Source of the DNA: Streptomyces tauricus
GTDB taxonomy: Bacteria > Actinomycetota > Actinomycetes > Streptomycetales > Streptomycetaceae
DNA: 64,000 nt
Assembly (NCBI RefSeq): GCF_014650955.1
Contig: NZ_BMVY01000017.1
Location: 1 to 64,000, forward strand
Reading direction: 5' to 3'
This document shows, one piece after another, positions 35,327 to 44,249 of this stretch. The translations under genes and the position numbers were made by a program. A model generated the notes under the pieces. That model saw only the letters and a list, made by a program, of their open reading frames with translations, did not search any database and had not been told where the DNA came from. How positions within the stretch are numbered: the stretch's first letter is position 1; the number at the start of each line of letters is the position of its first letter.

Positions 35327-37027
35327 CTACTCCCCCGCGGGCGCCGTGGCGGAAGCCGTCGCCTTCAAAGCCAGCCACAACTCCATCCGCACATCCGGAT
35401 CATCCAGAGACCGCCCGAGAATCTCCTCGACCCGCCGCATCCGGTACCGCAACGTATGCCGATGCACCCCCAGATCCGCCGCGGCCGCGTCCCACTGCCC
35501 GTGCCGCGACAACCACGCCCGCAGCGAGGCGACCAGATCCCCCCGCCCGGTCGCGTCGTGCTCGTGCAACGCCCGCAGCAGCCCGTCCGCGAACGCCCGC
35601 ACCGCGTCGTCCGCCAGCAACGGCACCACGGACCCCGTAGCCACCTCTTCGTGCTCGACGAGCACCCGCCCCCGCCGCCGGGCGACGGACAGCGCCTGCT
35701 CGGCCTGCTTGTACGCGGCCCCGGCGGCGACCGGGCCTGCGGGCGCGGACACCCCCACGACCAGCTCGTCCTCGTCGGTCCCCTGTTCGGAACCGCTCCG
35801 CGCGATCCCGACGGTGTGCGCGTACCGGGTGCAGGCGGCGACGACCGCACCCCCGTCCGCGGCGAGCACCACGAGCCGCCGCTCCCCGTCGGGCACGACC
35901 AGTACGGCCTCACCGGACCGGGCGGCCGCGGCCTCCGCGACCTCGACGAACCCGCCCACCAGATCGCCCCCGGCCTCGGCGAGCACGGCCGAGGCCGCCT
36001 CGACACCGGCCGCGTCGACCTCGTCGGCGTCGGCACCGCCCCTGGCCCGGGCCCGCCCGGCGGACGCGGACGCGGCCTCGGCGAGCATCATCCGGTAGGG
36101 CGCGTCGAGCAGCCCGCCGTACAGGTCCCCGGCGACCCCGCGGGCGTGATCGGGCTGTCCGGCGAGCAGCATGCGCAGCACGGCGGCGCCGATCCGCTGC
36201 TCGGCGGCGTACAGCGAACGGGACCGTTCCGTGACGAGTGTCAGCAGGGCGATCGCGGAGTGCACGGCGTACCGCTCGGCCGTGCCCAGCGCGGACGCGG
36301 TCCCGACGGCGAGCGCGCCACGGGAGCGGCGCCCGGTCCCCAGCGAGTGCAGCTCGACCCGGTCCTCGCCGTCCGTGCCGTCCGCGGGCTCCCCGCCGAC
36401 GACGGAGCTGGCCGGCGCGGGCCGGTCGCGCAGCCGCTCCACGTCCTCGGTGATCCGGGCGGCCCTGCGGCCCGCCCATTCGGGCGCGGTGGCCACGACG
36501 GCACCGGAGGCGTCGTACAGCGCGGCCCACCCGTCGACCTGTGAGGCGAGCGCGGACAGCAGCCCTTCGGGGCCGTCGCTCAGCGCCTGCCTGGTCAGTT
36601 CGCGCTGGGCGGCGAACCCCGCGGTCACCGCCCGGTACTGGTCGGCCGCGATGGCCGCGGAGACGGCCTTGCTGATGGCGAGGAAGGGGGTGCGCCGGGG
36701 GACCTCCAGGAGCGGCAGGCCCTCTTCCGCCGCCGCGTCGGCCAGTGCCTCGGGGATCTTCTCGTAGTGCACGCCGACGGCGAAGCCGAGCCCGGCCACC
36801 CCGGCCCCGACCAGCCGCTTCACATACCGGCGCATGGCGTCGGCGTCCTCGGCGTCCAGTTTGAGCGCCGTGATGAGGAGGAGTTCGCCGCCCTCCATGT
36901 AGGGCACGGGGTCGGTGAGCTCGCTGGCGTGCACCCAGCGCACGGGGGTGTCCAGCCGTTCCTTGCCCGCGCGCACGGTGAGTTTGAGCGCCGAGTGGTG
37001 GACGAGGGAGGCGAGCGTGGGGGGCAT
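35327..37027 (-). CDS. PucR-family transcriptional regulator
   Basis: 566 residues. The N-terminal purine-catabolism-regulator domain (LASLVHHSALKLTVRAG, then WVHASELTDPVPYMEGGELLLITAL) is followed by a GGDEF-like/GAF-type middle and the C-terminal helix-turn-helix of the PucR family (AAADLGVHRHTLRYRMRRVEEILGRSLDDPDVRMELWLAL). Such regulators control purine, GABA or amino acid catabolism. In this position, next to an aldehyde dehydrogenase and near gabT, a GABA/polyamine role is plausible. ATG at 37027 with GAAGG five bases before. The 225-base upstream gap has short GGTCTTCAGGTCTTCAC-like direct repeats and no gene. Confidence 0.88.
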   Translation of the reverse strand: MPPTLASLVHHSALKLTVRAGKERLDTPVRWVHASELTDPVPYMEGGELLLITALKLDAEDADAMRRYVKRLVGAGVAGLGFAVGVHYEKIPEALADAAAEEGLPLLEVPRRTPFLAISKAVSAAIAADQYRAVTAGFAAQRELTRQALSDGPEGLLSALASQVDGWAALYDASGAVVATAPEWAGRRAARITEDVERLRDRPAPASSVVGGEPADGTDGEDRVELHSLGTGRRSRGALAVGTASALGTAERYAVHSAIALLTLVTERSRSLYAAEQRIGAAVLRMLLAGQPDHARGVAGDLYGGLLDAPYRMMLAEAASASAGRARARGGADADEVDAAGVEAASAVLAEAGGDLVGGFVEVAEAAAARSGEAVLVVPDGERRLVVLAADGGAVVAACTRYAHTVGIARSGSEQGTDEDELVVGVSAPAGPVAAGAAYKQAEQALSVARRRGRVLVEHEEVATGSVVPLLADDAVRAFADGLLRALHEHDATGRGDLVASLRAWLSRHGQWDAAAADLGVHRHTLRYRMRRVEEILGRSLDDPDVRMELWLALKATASATAPAGE

Positions 37028-37252
37028 GGGGCCTTCAGGTCTAAAGGTCTTCAGGTCTTCACAGGTTCTTGGACGGTCACGGGTTCTTCGGCGGTCACGG
37101 ATGAGGTGATCTTTTGGCCGCCGTGTATGAACGGCCTGTGCCGATTCTGCCTTACCGTCCGGTCGACCCGTGACCATATGTCCAGACACTCTGCCGGACG
37201 ATGTCCGGATACCGCGCTGGGCACGCCCCCCGATGGCTCCGGCGCGGCTCAG

Positions 37253-39391
37253 TTAACCCGGGTTCCGCAGGTCCACCAGGAGTGGGGGCGCGTGCTCCCC
37301 GCGCACGCTGGTGAGCGAGAGCACCGCGTGGCCCGGGGGCACGGCGTGCGCCAGTTCGGACGCCGACCACCGTTCCCGTTCGACCTGGCGCACGGTGACG
37401 GCCCGGGCGGTGGGCGCGTTGCCGGTGATCACCCGGCGCAGCATGTGGACGGCCTTTCCGGCCGGTGTCTCCGCGATGATCTGGCGGTCGGTGACGTCCC
37501 GCGCCTCGATCCACTCCTTGCCCCAGACCTCGGCGAAGTCCTGCCCGTCCCACGGGGTGAGCCCGGACAGCGCCACCCGGCACCCGATGGCGCCGAGCAG
37601 CGGCGAACGCAGCGGGCGGGGCGCGTCGTCGAGCGTGCGCAGGGTCATCACGACCCCGGCGTTGGCGGACCGCAGCCGCTGGATCCCCCGTACGGCCTCG
37701 GGGGTGACGACCCCGGTGGCGTCGTCGAGCACGAGGCAGGCGAACAGCGACCGGTCCTCGCGGACCGCGACACTGGCCGCGAACTGGGCGAGCACGAGCC
37801 GGGAGAGGATCCGTGAGGCGTCCGCGTGCCCGCGCTGGGGCAGGTCGATCCGTACGCGTACGGGGTGGTCGAGCGCGCGCAGGGAGAAGGGCCGTGTCTG
37901 TCCGGAGGTGTCGAAGAAACCGGCGAAGGCGGGCCGGTCGAGCAGCGCCACCCGGTCGGCGAGCACCCCGCCCAGATCGCCGGGCTGCCCCAGCTGCCGC
38001 TCGCGTGCGTCGAGTTCCCTCAGCAGCGACTCCTGGCCGCCCTCGGTGAGCGCCTTGCGGAGCGCGCCGAGCGGGCCGGGAGCGCCGTCGAGGAGCTGCC
38101 GCAGTTCGGGCACGGAGGGGAAGCGTCCGTAAACGGCCCGGTACGGCCCGAGCAGTTGGGCGAGCACAGTGGTGGACCGTCGGCTGTCCCCGCTGGGATG
38201 CGGGTCGGCGAGATCACCGACGAGGGCCTCGGCGAGCACGGCCGCGGCCTCGTCCGGGTCGGTGGTGCCGCCGTACAGGTCGATGTCGTACACGGACTCG
38301 GGGTTGCCCACCCGCACCACGACGTCGTACGCGTCCACGGGTCCGAGGCCCGCGCCCGCGGCCCCGACGACGACCACGGCCGCCCGCCCGGCGAGCGCGT
38401 GCAGGCACAGCGACTCGACGAGCGGCCAGACGACACCGCCGGTCTTGCCGGACCCGGCTGGCCCGACGGCGAGCAGTGAGGTCCCCAGCAGCTCGGGCCC
38501 GAGCGCCATCCCGGTGCCGCGATAGGCGTACGGGTTACGGGGGTCGTCGGCGGTCGTGCCGAGGCGCACCTGTCCCGTGACGAGATCGTGCTGCGCGAGC
38601 CGGCCCGGCAGGTCCCGGTCGCCGGAGGGGTGCAGACAGGCGGCGGCGCCCTCCCGCAGTACGGCGCCGGTGAAGGTGGCGAGGCTGTGACGTCCGCTGC
38701 GCACGCCCTCCCAGGCGCGGGTGATCCGGGCGTGGTCGACATCGCGCATCAGCCCGGCCCGCGCGTCGGCCCCGAGCCGCTCGGCGGCGTCGACGGCTCC
38801 GGCTGCGCGGAGGACGTTCCACTGGGCGGGGTCTTCTTCGGGTGTGGGTGTTGTCGGGCCTGGCGGGGGCGAGGTGATGCGACGCAGCACAGGAACGATG
38901 TAACGGCGCCACACCTCGGACCATCGGCCGAGGCGCCCGGCTCCCATCATGATCCCGAAAAGGACCAGTCCGTAGTAGATCCTCGACGCGATGTCCCCCT
39001 TTACCGCGTCACCATGGTTCTCGGGGATCTTCCACTCTTCCGGAGTGACGGCGTAGTAGGGCCACAACCAGTACTGGCCCAGGTAGCGGTTCGAGACAAG
39101 CGACCAGATGAGCCAACCCACAAGAAAGGCGATGAACGCCCCGCTGAGCAGCTGCCGGGCCGGAATCTGCTCCGGTTCCACCTCCGGCCGTGGCCGGTGC
39201 CCGAACCGCCACACGCCCGGTGCGGCTTCCGGCCGGGGCGTACGCAGCCAGCTCAGGAAGGCGGATCCGTCCGGCCGCGGTGGCCCGCCGGGCGCCTGCG
39301 TGGGCCGCGGCGGCACCCGGGGCGGCCCGGCCGGCCGCGGCACACGATCGGCGTGTGTGCCCCGTGCGTCGTGCGTGCCGTCGCTGTCCAT
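37253..39391 (-). CDS. TraG/VirD4-like membrane ATPase, solitary
   Basis: 712 residues. A Pro-rich N-terminus is followed by two membrane segments (AFIAFLVGWLIWSLVS and RIYYGLVLFGIMMG, about 80-150). A nucleotide-binding region follows, with Walker A AVGPAGSGKTGG (about 305-316), a Walker B-like segment SLFACLVLDDATGVV, and later LRSANAGVVMTLRTLDDAP. This is the layout of type IV coupling proteins and their chromosomal relatives in actinobacteria. No relaxase, integrase or other conjugation gene is nearby, so its role is unknown. The ATG at 39391 was chosen; a nearby GTG is possible. It is divergent from gabT. Confidence 0.72.
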   Translation of the reverse strand: MDSDGTHDARGTHADRVPRPAGPPRVPPRPTQAPGGPPRPDGSAFLSWLRTPRPEAAPGVWRFGHRPRPEVEPEQIPARQLLSGAFIAFLVGWLIWSLVSNRYLGQYWLWPYYAVTPEEWKIPENHGDAVKGDIASRIYYGLVLFGIMMGAGRLGRWSEVWRRYIVPVLRRITSPPPGPTTPTPEEDPAQWNVLRAAGAVDAAERLGADARAGLMRDVDHARITRAWEGVRSGRHSLATFTGAVLREGAAACLHPSGDRDLPGRLAQHDLVTGQVRLGTTADDPRNPYAYRGTGMALGPELLGTSLLAVGPAGSGKTGGVVWPLVESLCLHALAGRAAVVVVGAAGAGLGPVDAYDVVVRVGNPESVYDIDLYGGTTDPDEAAAVLAEALVGDLADPHPSGDSRRSTTVLAQLLGPYRAVYGRFPSVPELRQLLDGAPGPLGALRKALTEGGQESLLRELDARERQLGQPGDLGGVLADRVALLDRPAFAGFFDTSGQTRPFSLRALDHPVRVRIDLPQRGHADASRILSRLVLAQFAASVAVREDRSLFACLVLDDATGVVTPEAVRGIQRLRSANAGVVMTLRTLDDAPRPLRSPLLGAIGCRVALSGLTPWDGQDFAEVWGKEWIEARDVTDRQIIAETPAGKAVHMLRRVITGNAPTARAVTVRQVERERWSASELAHAVPPGHAVLSLTSVRGEHAPPLLVDLRNPG

Positions 39392-39716
39392 CGCCTCTGC
39401 CACCCCTGACCAGCCGCTCCGTACGTGGTTGCGAGTCAATCTAACGCCCTCCCAAAGGGAGTTCACCGCTTACCGGGCCGCTTACCCGGCCGGGAGCGCG
39501 GCGATACGGACGCCCGGCCTCCTCCTGCCCTCCCCGACCGCCATCCCCGCCTCTCCGTCCTCCCCTCTGTCCAAGACGGACAAGCGGCTTCTCCGACACC
39601 GCCCAGATGGAGCATGCCCACCCCCCGGTCCCGGCCCTAGCCTGCGAAGAAGGAAGCCGGACATTCGAGAGAATCCGTTCGCAGTCAGCCGTTCGCACGA
39701 CCCCAGGGAGCCCCTC
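39392..39716. other. Divergent gap between TraG-like gene and gabT
   Basis: 325 bases without a gene. Only small inverted words (for example GGGCCGCTTACCCGGCC around 39473) and a weak -10-like TAGCCT at 39638 were noticed. The AGGGAG ribosome site for gabT is at 39704-39709. No confident operator was found. Confidence 0.5.
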
Positions 39717-41051
39717 ATGAGCGCAGTTCCGCAGGAGCGCCGCATCGTCACCGCCATTCCCGGCCCGAAGTCGCAGGAGCTGCAGGCCCGCCGTACCGCG
39801 GCGGTCGCGGCCGGTGTGGGGTCCGTGCTGCCCGTCTTCACGGCGCGCGCCGGTGGCGGCATCCTTGAGGACGTCGACGGGAACCGGCTCATCGACTTCG
39901 GTTCCGGTATCGCCGTGACGTCCGTCGGCGCCTCCGCCGAGGCCGTCGTACGCCGGGCCGCCGCCCAGCTCCAGGACTTCACCCACACCTGTTTCATGGT
40001 CACCCCGTACGAGGGTTACGTGGCCGTCGCCGAGGCTCTCGCCGAGCTGACGCCCGGGGACCACGCCAAGAAGAGCGCCCTGTTCAACAGCGGCGCCGAG
40101 GCCGTCGAGAACGCCGTCAAGATCGCGCGTGCCTACACCAAGCGGCAGGCGGTCGTCGTCTTCGACCACGGCTACCACGGGCGCACCAACCTCACGATGG
40201 CGCTGACCGCGAAGAACATGCCGTACAAGCACGGCTTCGGCCCGTTCGCGCCCGAGGTGTACCGCGTGCCGGTGGCGTACGGCTACCGCTGGCCGACCGG
40301 TCCGGAGAACGCGGGTGCCGAGGCCGCCGCGCAGGCCATCGACGAGATCACCAAGCAGGTCGGTCCGGACAACGTGGCCGCGATCATCATCGAGCCGGTG
40401 CTCGGCGAGGGCGGTTTCATCGAGCCCGCCAAGGGCTTCCTGCCGGCCCTCAGCAAGTTCGCGACCGACAACGGCATCGTCTTCGTCGCCGACGAGATCC
40501 AGTCCGGGTTCTGCCGTACCGGCCAGTGGTTCGCGTGCGAGGACGAGGGCATCGTCCCGGACCTGATCACCACCGCCAAGGGCATCGCGGGCGGTCTGCC
40601 GCTGGCCGCCGTGACGGGCCGCGCCGAGATCATGGACGCCGCGCACGCGGGCGGCCTGGGCGGCACCTACGGCGGCAACCCGGTGGCCTGCGCCGGCGCG
40701 CTCGGCTCCATCGAGACGATGAAGGAGCTGGACCTCAACGCGAAGGCGAAGAACATCGAGGCCGTCATGAAGGCCCGGCTGGGCGCGATGGCCGAGAAGT
40801 TCGACATCATCGGCGACGTCCGCGGCCGGGGCGCGATGATCGCGATCGAGCTGGTCAAGGACCGTACGACGAAGGAGCCGAACGCGGAGGCGACCGCCGC
40901 GCTCGCCAAGGCCTGCCACCAGGAGGGGCTGCTGGTCCTGACCTGTGGCACCTACGGGAACGTACTGCGCTTCCTGCCGCCGCTGGTCATCGGCGAGGAC
41001 CTGCTGAACGAGGGCCTGGACATCATCGAGCAGGCTTTCGCCCGTATCTGA
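39717..41051 (+). CDS. gabT: 4-aminobutyrate aminotransferase
   Basis: 444 residues, PLP-dependent class III aminotransferase. It would convert GABA and 2-oxoglutarate to succinate semialdehyde and glutamate. Diagnostic segments are DFGSGIAVTSVG, LFNSGAEAVENAVKIARAYT, the PLP Asp in FVADEIQSGFCRTG and the Schiff-base Lys in LITTAKGIAGGLPLAAV, followed by GGTYGGNPVACAGAL. The ATG at 39717 has AGGGAG upstream. An 11-base tandem repeat begins in its stop codon. It fits with the aldehyde dehydrogenases at 33.6 and 50.6 kb and the polyamine operon as a putrescine-GABA-succinate route. Confidence 0.94.
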   Translation: MSAVPQERRIVTAIPGPKSQELQARRTAAVAAGVGSVLPVFTARAGGGILEDVDGNRLIDFGSGIAVTSVGASAEAVVRRAAAQLQDFTHTCFMVTPYEGYVAVAEALAELTPGDHAKKSALFNSGAEAVENAVKIARAYTKRQAVVVFDHGYHGRTNLTMALTAKNMPYKHGFGPFAPEVYRVPVAYGYRWPTGPENAGAEAAAQAIDEITKQVGPDNVAAIIIEPVLGEGGFIEPAKGFLPALSKFATDNGIVFVADEIQSGFCRTGQWFACEDEGIVPDLITTAKGIAGGLPLAAVTGRAEIMDAAHAGGLGGTYGGNPVACAGALGSIETMKELDLNAKAKNIEAVMKARLGAMAEKFDIIGDVRGRGAMIAIELVKDRTTKEPNAEATAALAKACHQEGLLVLTCGTYGNVLRFLPPLVIGEDLLNEGLDIIEQAFARI

Positions 41052-41109
41052 TCTGCACCTGACCCGCATCCGATCCGCATCTGACCCGCATCTGACCCGC
41101 ATCTGAGCG
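41044..41109. repeat. Six tandem copies of an 11-base unit overlapping the gabT stop
   Basis: Units read GTATCTGATCT, GCACCTGACCC, GCATCCGATCC, GCATCTGACCC, GCATCTGACCC and GCATCTGAGCG. The array begins in the gabT stop codon and runs 58 bases past it. An 11-base period places each unit on nearly the same face of the helix. Copy number may vary between strains. Confidence 0.8.
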
Positions 41110-41233
41110 GGAACCGTCTCATCGGATCCGCCGCCGGGGCTCCGGACCTGTCGCAGGAGCGGGGCGTGTGAAGAAGGTGTGCGAGGTGCATGGCGGGAAA
41201 GGAATCCGTCTGTCGGACGCCCTTTCGCTGTCG

Positions 41234-41475
41234 TAGGTTCTACGCAGATGAGAGATGCACCCCGCCCACAGGGGACTGTGGGCGACATCAGGACGGGGCC
41301 TCCCCAGCTTCGCCCTGGTCGTGCCTTCGCGCACACAACCGGAGCCTTGTGCTCCGGGTCTCCTCACCGATCGGACAGTCGCTCGCCCCAAACCCCCCGG
41401 GGCGCGCGACAACCCGGTCAGGAACCACCGAAGGGCTTGCACCTACCCCCCCTGGTGCAAGCCCTTCGGCGCGTC
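41234..41475 (+). ncRNA. Candidate small RNA with strong 3' hairpin downstream of gabT
   Basis: The 573-base gap 41052-41624 has no convincing gene. It holds a -10-like TAGGTT (41234-41239) with a weak CTGTCG at -35, and a perfect 15-bp hairpin (41428-41442 with 41455-41469, arm CCGAAGGGCTTGCAC, loop rich in C) further down. Together they could define a transcript of about 225 bases starting near 41246. A reading frame from ATG 41248 exists but shows unconvincing composition. The hairpin alone may instead terminate gabT read-through. An inverted copy of the AGGGGCGCGGGGAAC repeat follows at about 41540. Confidence 0.4.
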
Positions 41476-41624
41476 CGGCGCCGGCTGTGTGGCCCGTTCC
41501 GCAGCGGACGTCGGCTGCGGGTGCGTCGTGGCGGGCCGCGCAGTTCTCCGCGCCCCTGACGGGGCACTGATCAGACGCGGCGCCCCTGATCGGCCCGGCC
41601 GGGTATTCCTGGCACGCTGTGGGC

Positions 41625-42365
41625 ATGACCAGCGCCCCGGACCGGCATCCCTCGCCACACGCGCCCGACAGCGACAGCGGTAGTGGCAGCGACAGCCACG
41701 GCGAAGACGAGAGCCCATCGGTCGCGAGAACCCGCGCCCGGGCGGTGGCCCCGCTCGCCGGCCTCCCCCTCCTCCTCTTCGCCCTCCTCACCTGGCAGGT
41801 CTCCGTCGACGGCCCGGTGCGCCGCGCCGACGAGCGGCTCGCCCGGACGGTCGAGGGCAGCCGCCTTCCGACGGGTGCCGCCGAGTTCCTCGCGGATCTC
41901 GGCAACATCGCGGTCGCCGTCCCGGTCCTGGCCGCGGTCGCCGCGTACGTAGCGTGGCGGGCGCTGCGGGCGGACCTCCCCCGCTGGTGGCTGCCCCCGC
42001 TCGCGGCCCTGCTCACCATGGCCGCCGTACCGCTCCTGGTCGTCCCGCTGAAGGAGGCCGTGGGCCGCACCGGCCCGCCCGGTATGGCGGGCGACGGCTA
42101 CTACCCCTCGGGCCACACCGCCACGGCCGCCGTCGCCTACGGAGCCGCCGTCCTCCTCCTGCTCCCCTGGCTCCGCAACCGCTACCTGCGCCGCGAACTC
42201 ACCATCGCCTGCCTGGTCCTGGTGGCAGCCGTGAGCTTCGGCCTGGTCCGCCGCGGCTACCACTGGCCCCTGGACGTGGCGGGGAGCTGGTGTCTGAGCG
42301 CCGTGCTGCTGCTGGGACTGGCGACGTTCCTGAACAGCGGCGGCACGGCCGCTCAGCCGAAGTAA
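41625..42365 (+). CDS. PAP2-family membrane phosphatase
   Basis: 246 residues with about five to six membrane segments after a Ser/Asp-rich cytoplasmic start. The phosphatase signature is spread as KEAVGRTGPP, YPSGHTATAAVAYG and RRGYHWPLDVAGSW, which supply the Lys, the SGH His and the final His/Asp of the PAP2 (KxxxxxxRP-PSGH-SRxxxxxHxxxD) pattern, although the RP position reads TG. It probably dephosphorylates a lipid phosphate such as undecaprenyl diphosphate. The ATG at 41625 was chosen over an in-frame GTG six bases earlier. Its end overlaps the convergent chitinase gene by 13 bases. Confidence 0.88.
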   Translation: MTSAPDRHPSPHAPDSDSGSGSDSHGEDESPSVARTRARAVAPLAGLPLLLFALLTWQVSVDGPVRRADERLARTVEGSRLPTGAAEFLADLGNIAVAVPVLAAVAAYVAWRALRADLPRWWLPPLAALLTMAAVPLLVVPLKEAVGRTGPPGMAGDGYYPSGHTATAAVAYGAAVLLLLPWLRNRYLRRELTIACLVLVAAVSFGLVRRGYHWPLDVAGSWCLSAVLLLGLATFLNSGGTAAQPK

Positions 42366-44164
42366 CCGTCGAAGTTCTTCGAGAACTCCCAGCCTCCGAA
42401 GCGGTCCCAGTTGATCGACCATGTCATCAGGCCGCGCAGGGCCGGCCAGGTGCCGTGCGGCGTGTAGGAGCCGCAGTTGGCCTTCTTCGTCAGGCAGTCC
42501 AGGGACTTGTTGACCTCGCTCGGCGGTACGTGGCCGTTGCCCGCGTTCGTCGTGGCCGGCATGCCGATGGCTATCTGGTCCGGGCGCAGCGGCGGGAAGA
42601 CGTTGGCCGCGTCGCCCGCCACCGGGAAGCCGGTGAGGAGCATGTCGGTCATGGCGATGTGGAAGTCGGCCCCGCCCATGGAGTGGTACTGGTTGTCGAG
42701 GCCCATGATCGGGCCGGAGTTGTAGTCCTGGACGTGCAGGAGCGTCAGGTCGTCGCGCAGGGCGTGGATGACCGGGAGGTACGCGCCGGCGCGCGGGTCC
42801 TGGCCGCCCCACTTGCCCGTTCCGTAGTACTGGTAGCCGAGCTGGACGAAGAACGTCTCCGGGGCCATCGTCAGGACGAAGTCGTCGCCGTACTTGGTCT
42901 TGAGGGTCTTCAGCGCCGAGATGAGGTTCACGATCACCGGGGTCTTCGGGTTCCTGAAGTCGGTGTCGTCGGCGTTGAGGGAGAGCGAGTGGCCCTCGAA
43001 GTCGATGTCGAGGCCGTCGAGCCCGTAGGTGTCGATGATCTTCGAGACCGAGGAGACGAACGTGTCGCGCGCGGCCGTCGTCGTCAGCTGCACCTGGCCG
43101 TTCTGGCCGCCGATCGAGATCAGGACCTTTTTGCCGGCGGCCTGCTTGGCCTTGATCGCCGCCTTGAACTCGGCGTCGGACTCGACCCCCGGGCACTCGG
43201 TCGCCGGGCAGCGGTCGAAGCGGATGTCGCCCGAGGTGACCGAGGTCGGTTCGCCGAAGGCCAGGTCGATGACGTCCCAGCTGTCCGGGACGTCGGCCAT
43301 GCGCGTGTAGCCGGAACCGTTGGCGAAGCTCGCGTGGAGGTAGCCGACCAGGGCGTGGGCGGGCAGGTCCGCGGGGTCGCCGCCGCCCGGGCCCGCCGCG
43401 GTGGTCGCCGTGACGACCGGGGACTTCGCGGACTCCCCGGCGGCGTTCACGGCGGTGACCTGGAAGGAGTACGCGGTCGACGGGCTGAGCCCGCCGACGG
43501 TGGCCGATGTCCCGGTCGCCGTCTGGGTCTTCGTCCCGTTGCGGTAGACCGTGTAGCCCGTCGCACCCGGCACCGCGGGCCAGGACAGGCCGACGGCGGT
43601 GGAAGTCACCGTGCCGACCGTGACCGCGGTGGGTGCGGCCGGTGGCTGAACCGCGTCTCCGCCGGGTCCGACCAGGGAGATGTCGTCGGCGTTATAGGCA
43701 CCGGTGCCGTACCAGCCGTGCGTGTAGATCGTGACCCGGGTGGTGGAGGGGCCGGTGCGGAAGGTCGTGGCGAGCCGCTGCCAGTCCGGTGCGGACTGGG
43801 TCCAGGCGGAGACGTCGGTGGTGCCGGTGCCGCTCGCGCCGAGGTAGACGTAGGAGCCGCGGACGTGTCCGGCGAGCGTGTACTGGGAGTCGGGCCGGAC
43901 GGTCACGGTCTGCGCGCACCGCGCGTTGTCGGTGCCGGCCGGGGTCGCCTGCAGCGCCGAGGCTCCGCTGCGGACGGGTGAGCCGACGGCGGAGCCCGCC
44001 GTGCAGGTCCAGCCGTCGAGGCCCGCTTCGAACCCGCCGTTGCGGGCCAGGTCCGCGTCGGCCGCACGGGCGGCCGACGAGAGTGCGGTGACACCCGACG
44101 CGGCCAGGACGGCGGCCGCACAGAGCGCGAGGGCGGATCTGTGAACGGGTCTGACGCGATCCAC
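42353..44164 (-). CDS. Secreted GH18 chitinase with binding and FnIII modules
   Basis: 603 residues. A signal peptide (cleavage near ARAADAD, residue 35) leads to a beta-sandwich binding module (NGGFEAGLDGWTCTAG to about 165), a fibronectin III domain (PAAPTAVTVGTVTSTAVGLSW, about 172-258) and a GH18 catalytic barrel (about 270-603). The catalytic motif is YGLDGLDIDFEGHS, with Glu as proton donor. LAFGEPT, MAPETFFVQ and LMTWSINWD are consistent with this. It hydrolyses chitin outside the cell. GTG at 44164 with AGGAGG six bases upstream. A DasR-type operator and promoter lie just upstream, so induction by chitin-derived GlcNAc is likely. Confidence 0.95.
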   Translation of the reverse strand: MDRVRPVHRSALALCAAAVLAASGVTALSSAARAADADLARNGGFEAGLDGWTCTAGSAVGSPVRSGASALQATPAGTDNARCAQTVTVRPDSQYTLAGHVRGSYVYLGASGTGTTDVSAWTQSAPDWQRLATTFRTGPSTTRVTIYTHGWYGTGAYNADDISLVGPGGDAVQPPAAPTAVTVGTVTSTAVGLSWPAVPGATGYTVYRNGTKTQTATGTSATVGGLSPSTAYSFQVTAVNAAGESAKSPVVTATTAAGPGGGDPADLPAHALVGYLHASFANGSGYTRMADVPDSWDVIDLAFGEPTSVTSGDIRFDRCPATECPGVESDAEFKAAIKAKQAAGKKVLISIGGQNGQVQLTTTAARDTFVSSVSKIIDTYGLDGLDIDFEGHSLSLNADDTDFRNPKTPVIVNLISALKTLKTKYGDDFVLTMAPETFFVQLGYQYYGTGKWGGQDPRAGAYLPVIHALRDDLTLLHVQDYNSGPIMGLDNQYHSMGGADFHIAMTDMLLTGFPVAGDAANVFPPLRPDQIAIGMPATTNAGNGHVPPSEVNKSLDCLTKKANCGSYTPHGTWPALRGLMTWSINWDRFGGWEFSKNFDGYFG

Positions 44165-44212
44165 AAGTACCTCCTGGCGTGGGGAAATCGGGAGGATGGA
44201 GCGCGCCCAACT

Positions 44213-44237
44213 TGGTCCAGACCAATTGGGTTGTCAA
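44213..44237 (-). promoter_or_regulatory. Chitinase promoter with DasR-responsive element
   Basis: TGGTCCAGACCA (44213-44224) differs by one base from the known DasR core TGGTCTAGACCA. On the minus strand a consensus -35 TTGACA (44232-44237) precedes it, and a weak -10 (CAAGTT) lies 17 bases further, so the element sits between the two hexamers. Bound DasR should block the promoter until glucosamine-6-phosphate accumulates. Confidence 0.75.
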
Positions 44238-44249
44238 GACCTCCGGCGG

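Noticed and set aside
37253..39391. Integrative conjugative element
   Set aside because: Only a TraG-like ATPase is present; no integrase, relaxase, replication gene, att site or change in base composition.
39441..41336. 631-codon minus-strand frame opposite gabT
   Set aside because: Shadow of gabT with no motif.
41248..41559. Leaderless reading frame starting MRDAPRPQGT downstream of gabT
   Set aside because: Ser/Pro/Arg-rich composition without family resemblance, and it runs through the strong hairpin; better explained as non-coding.
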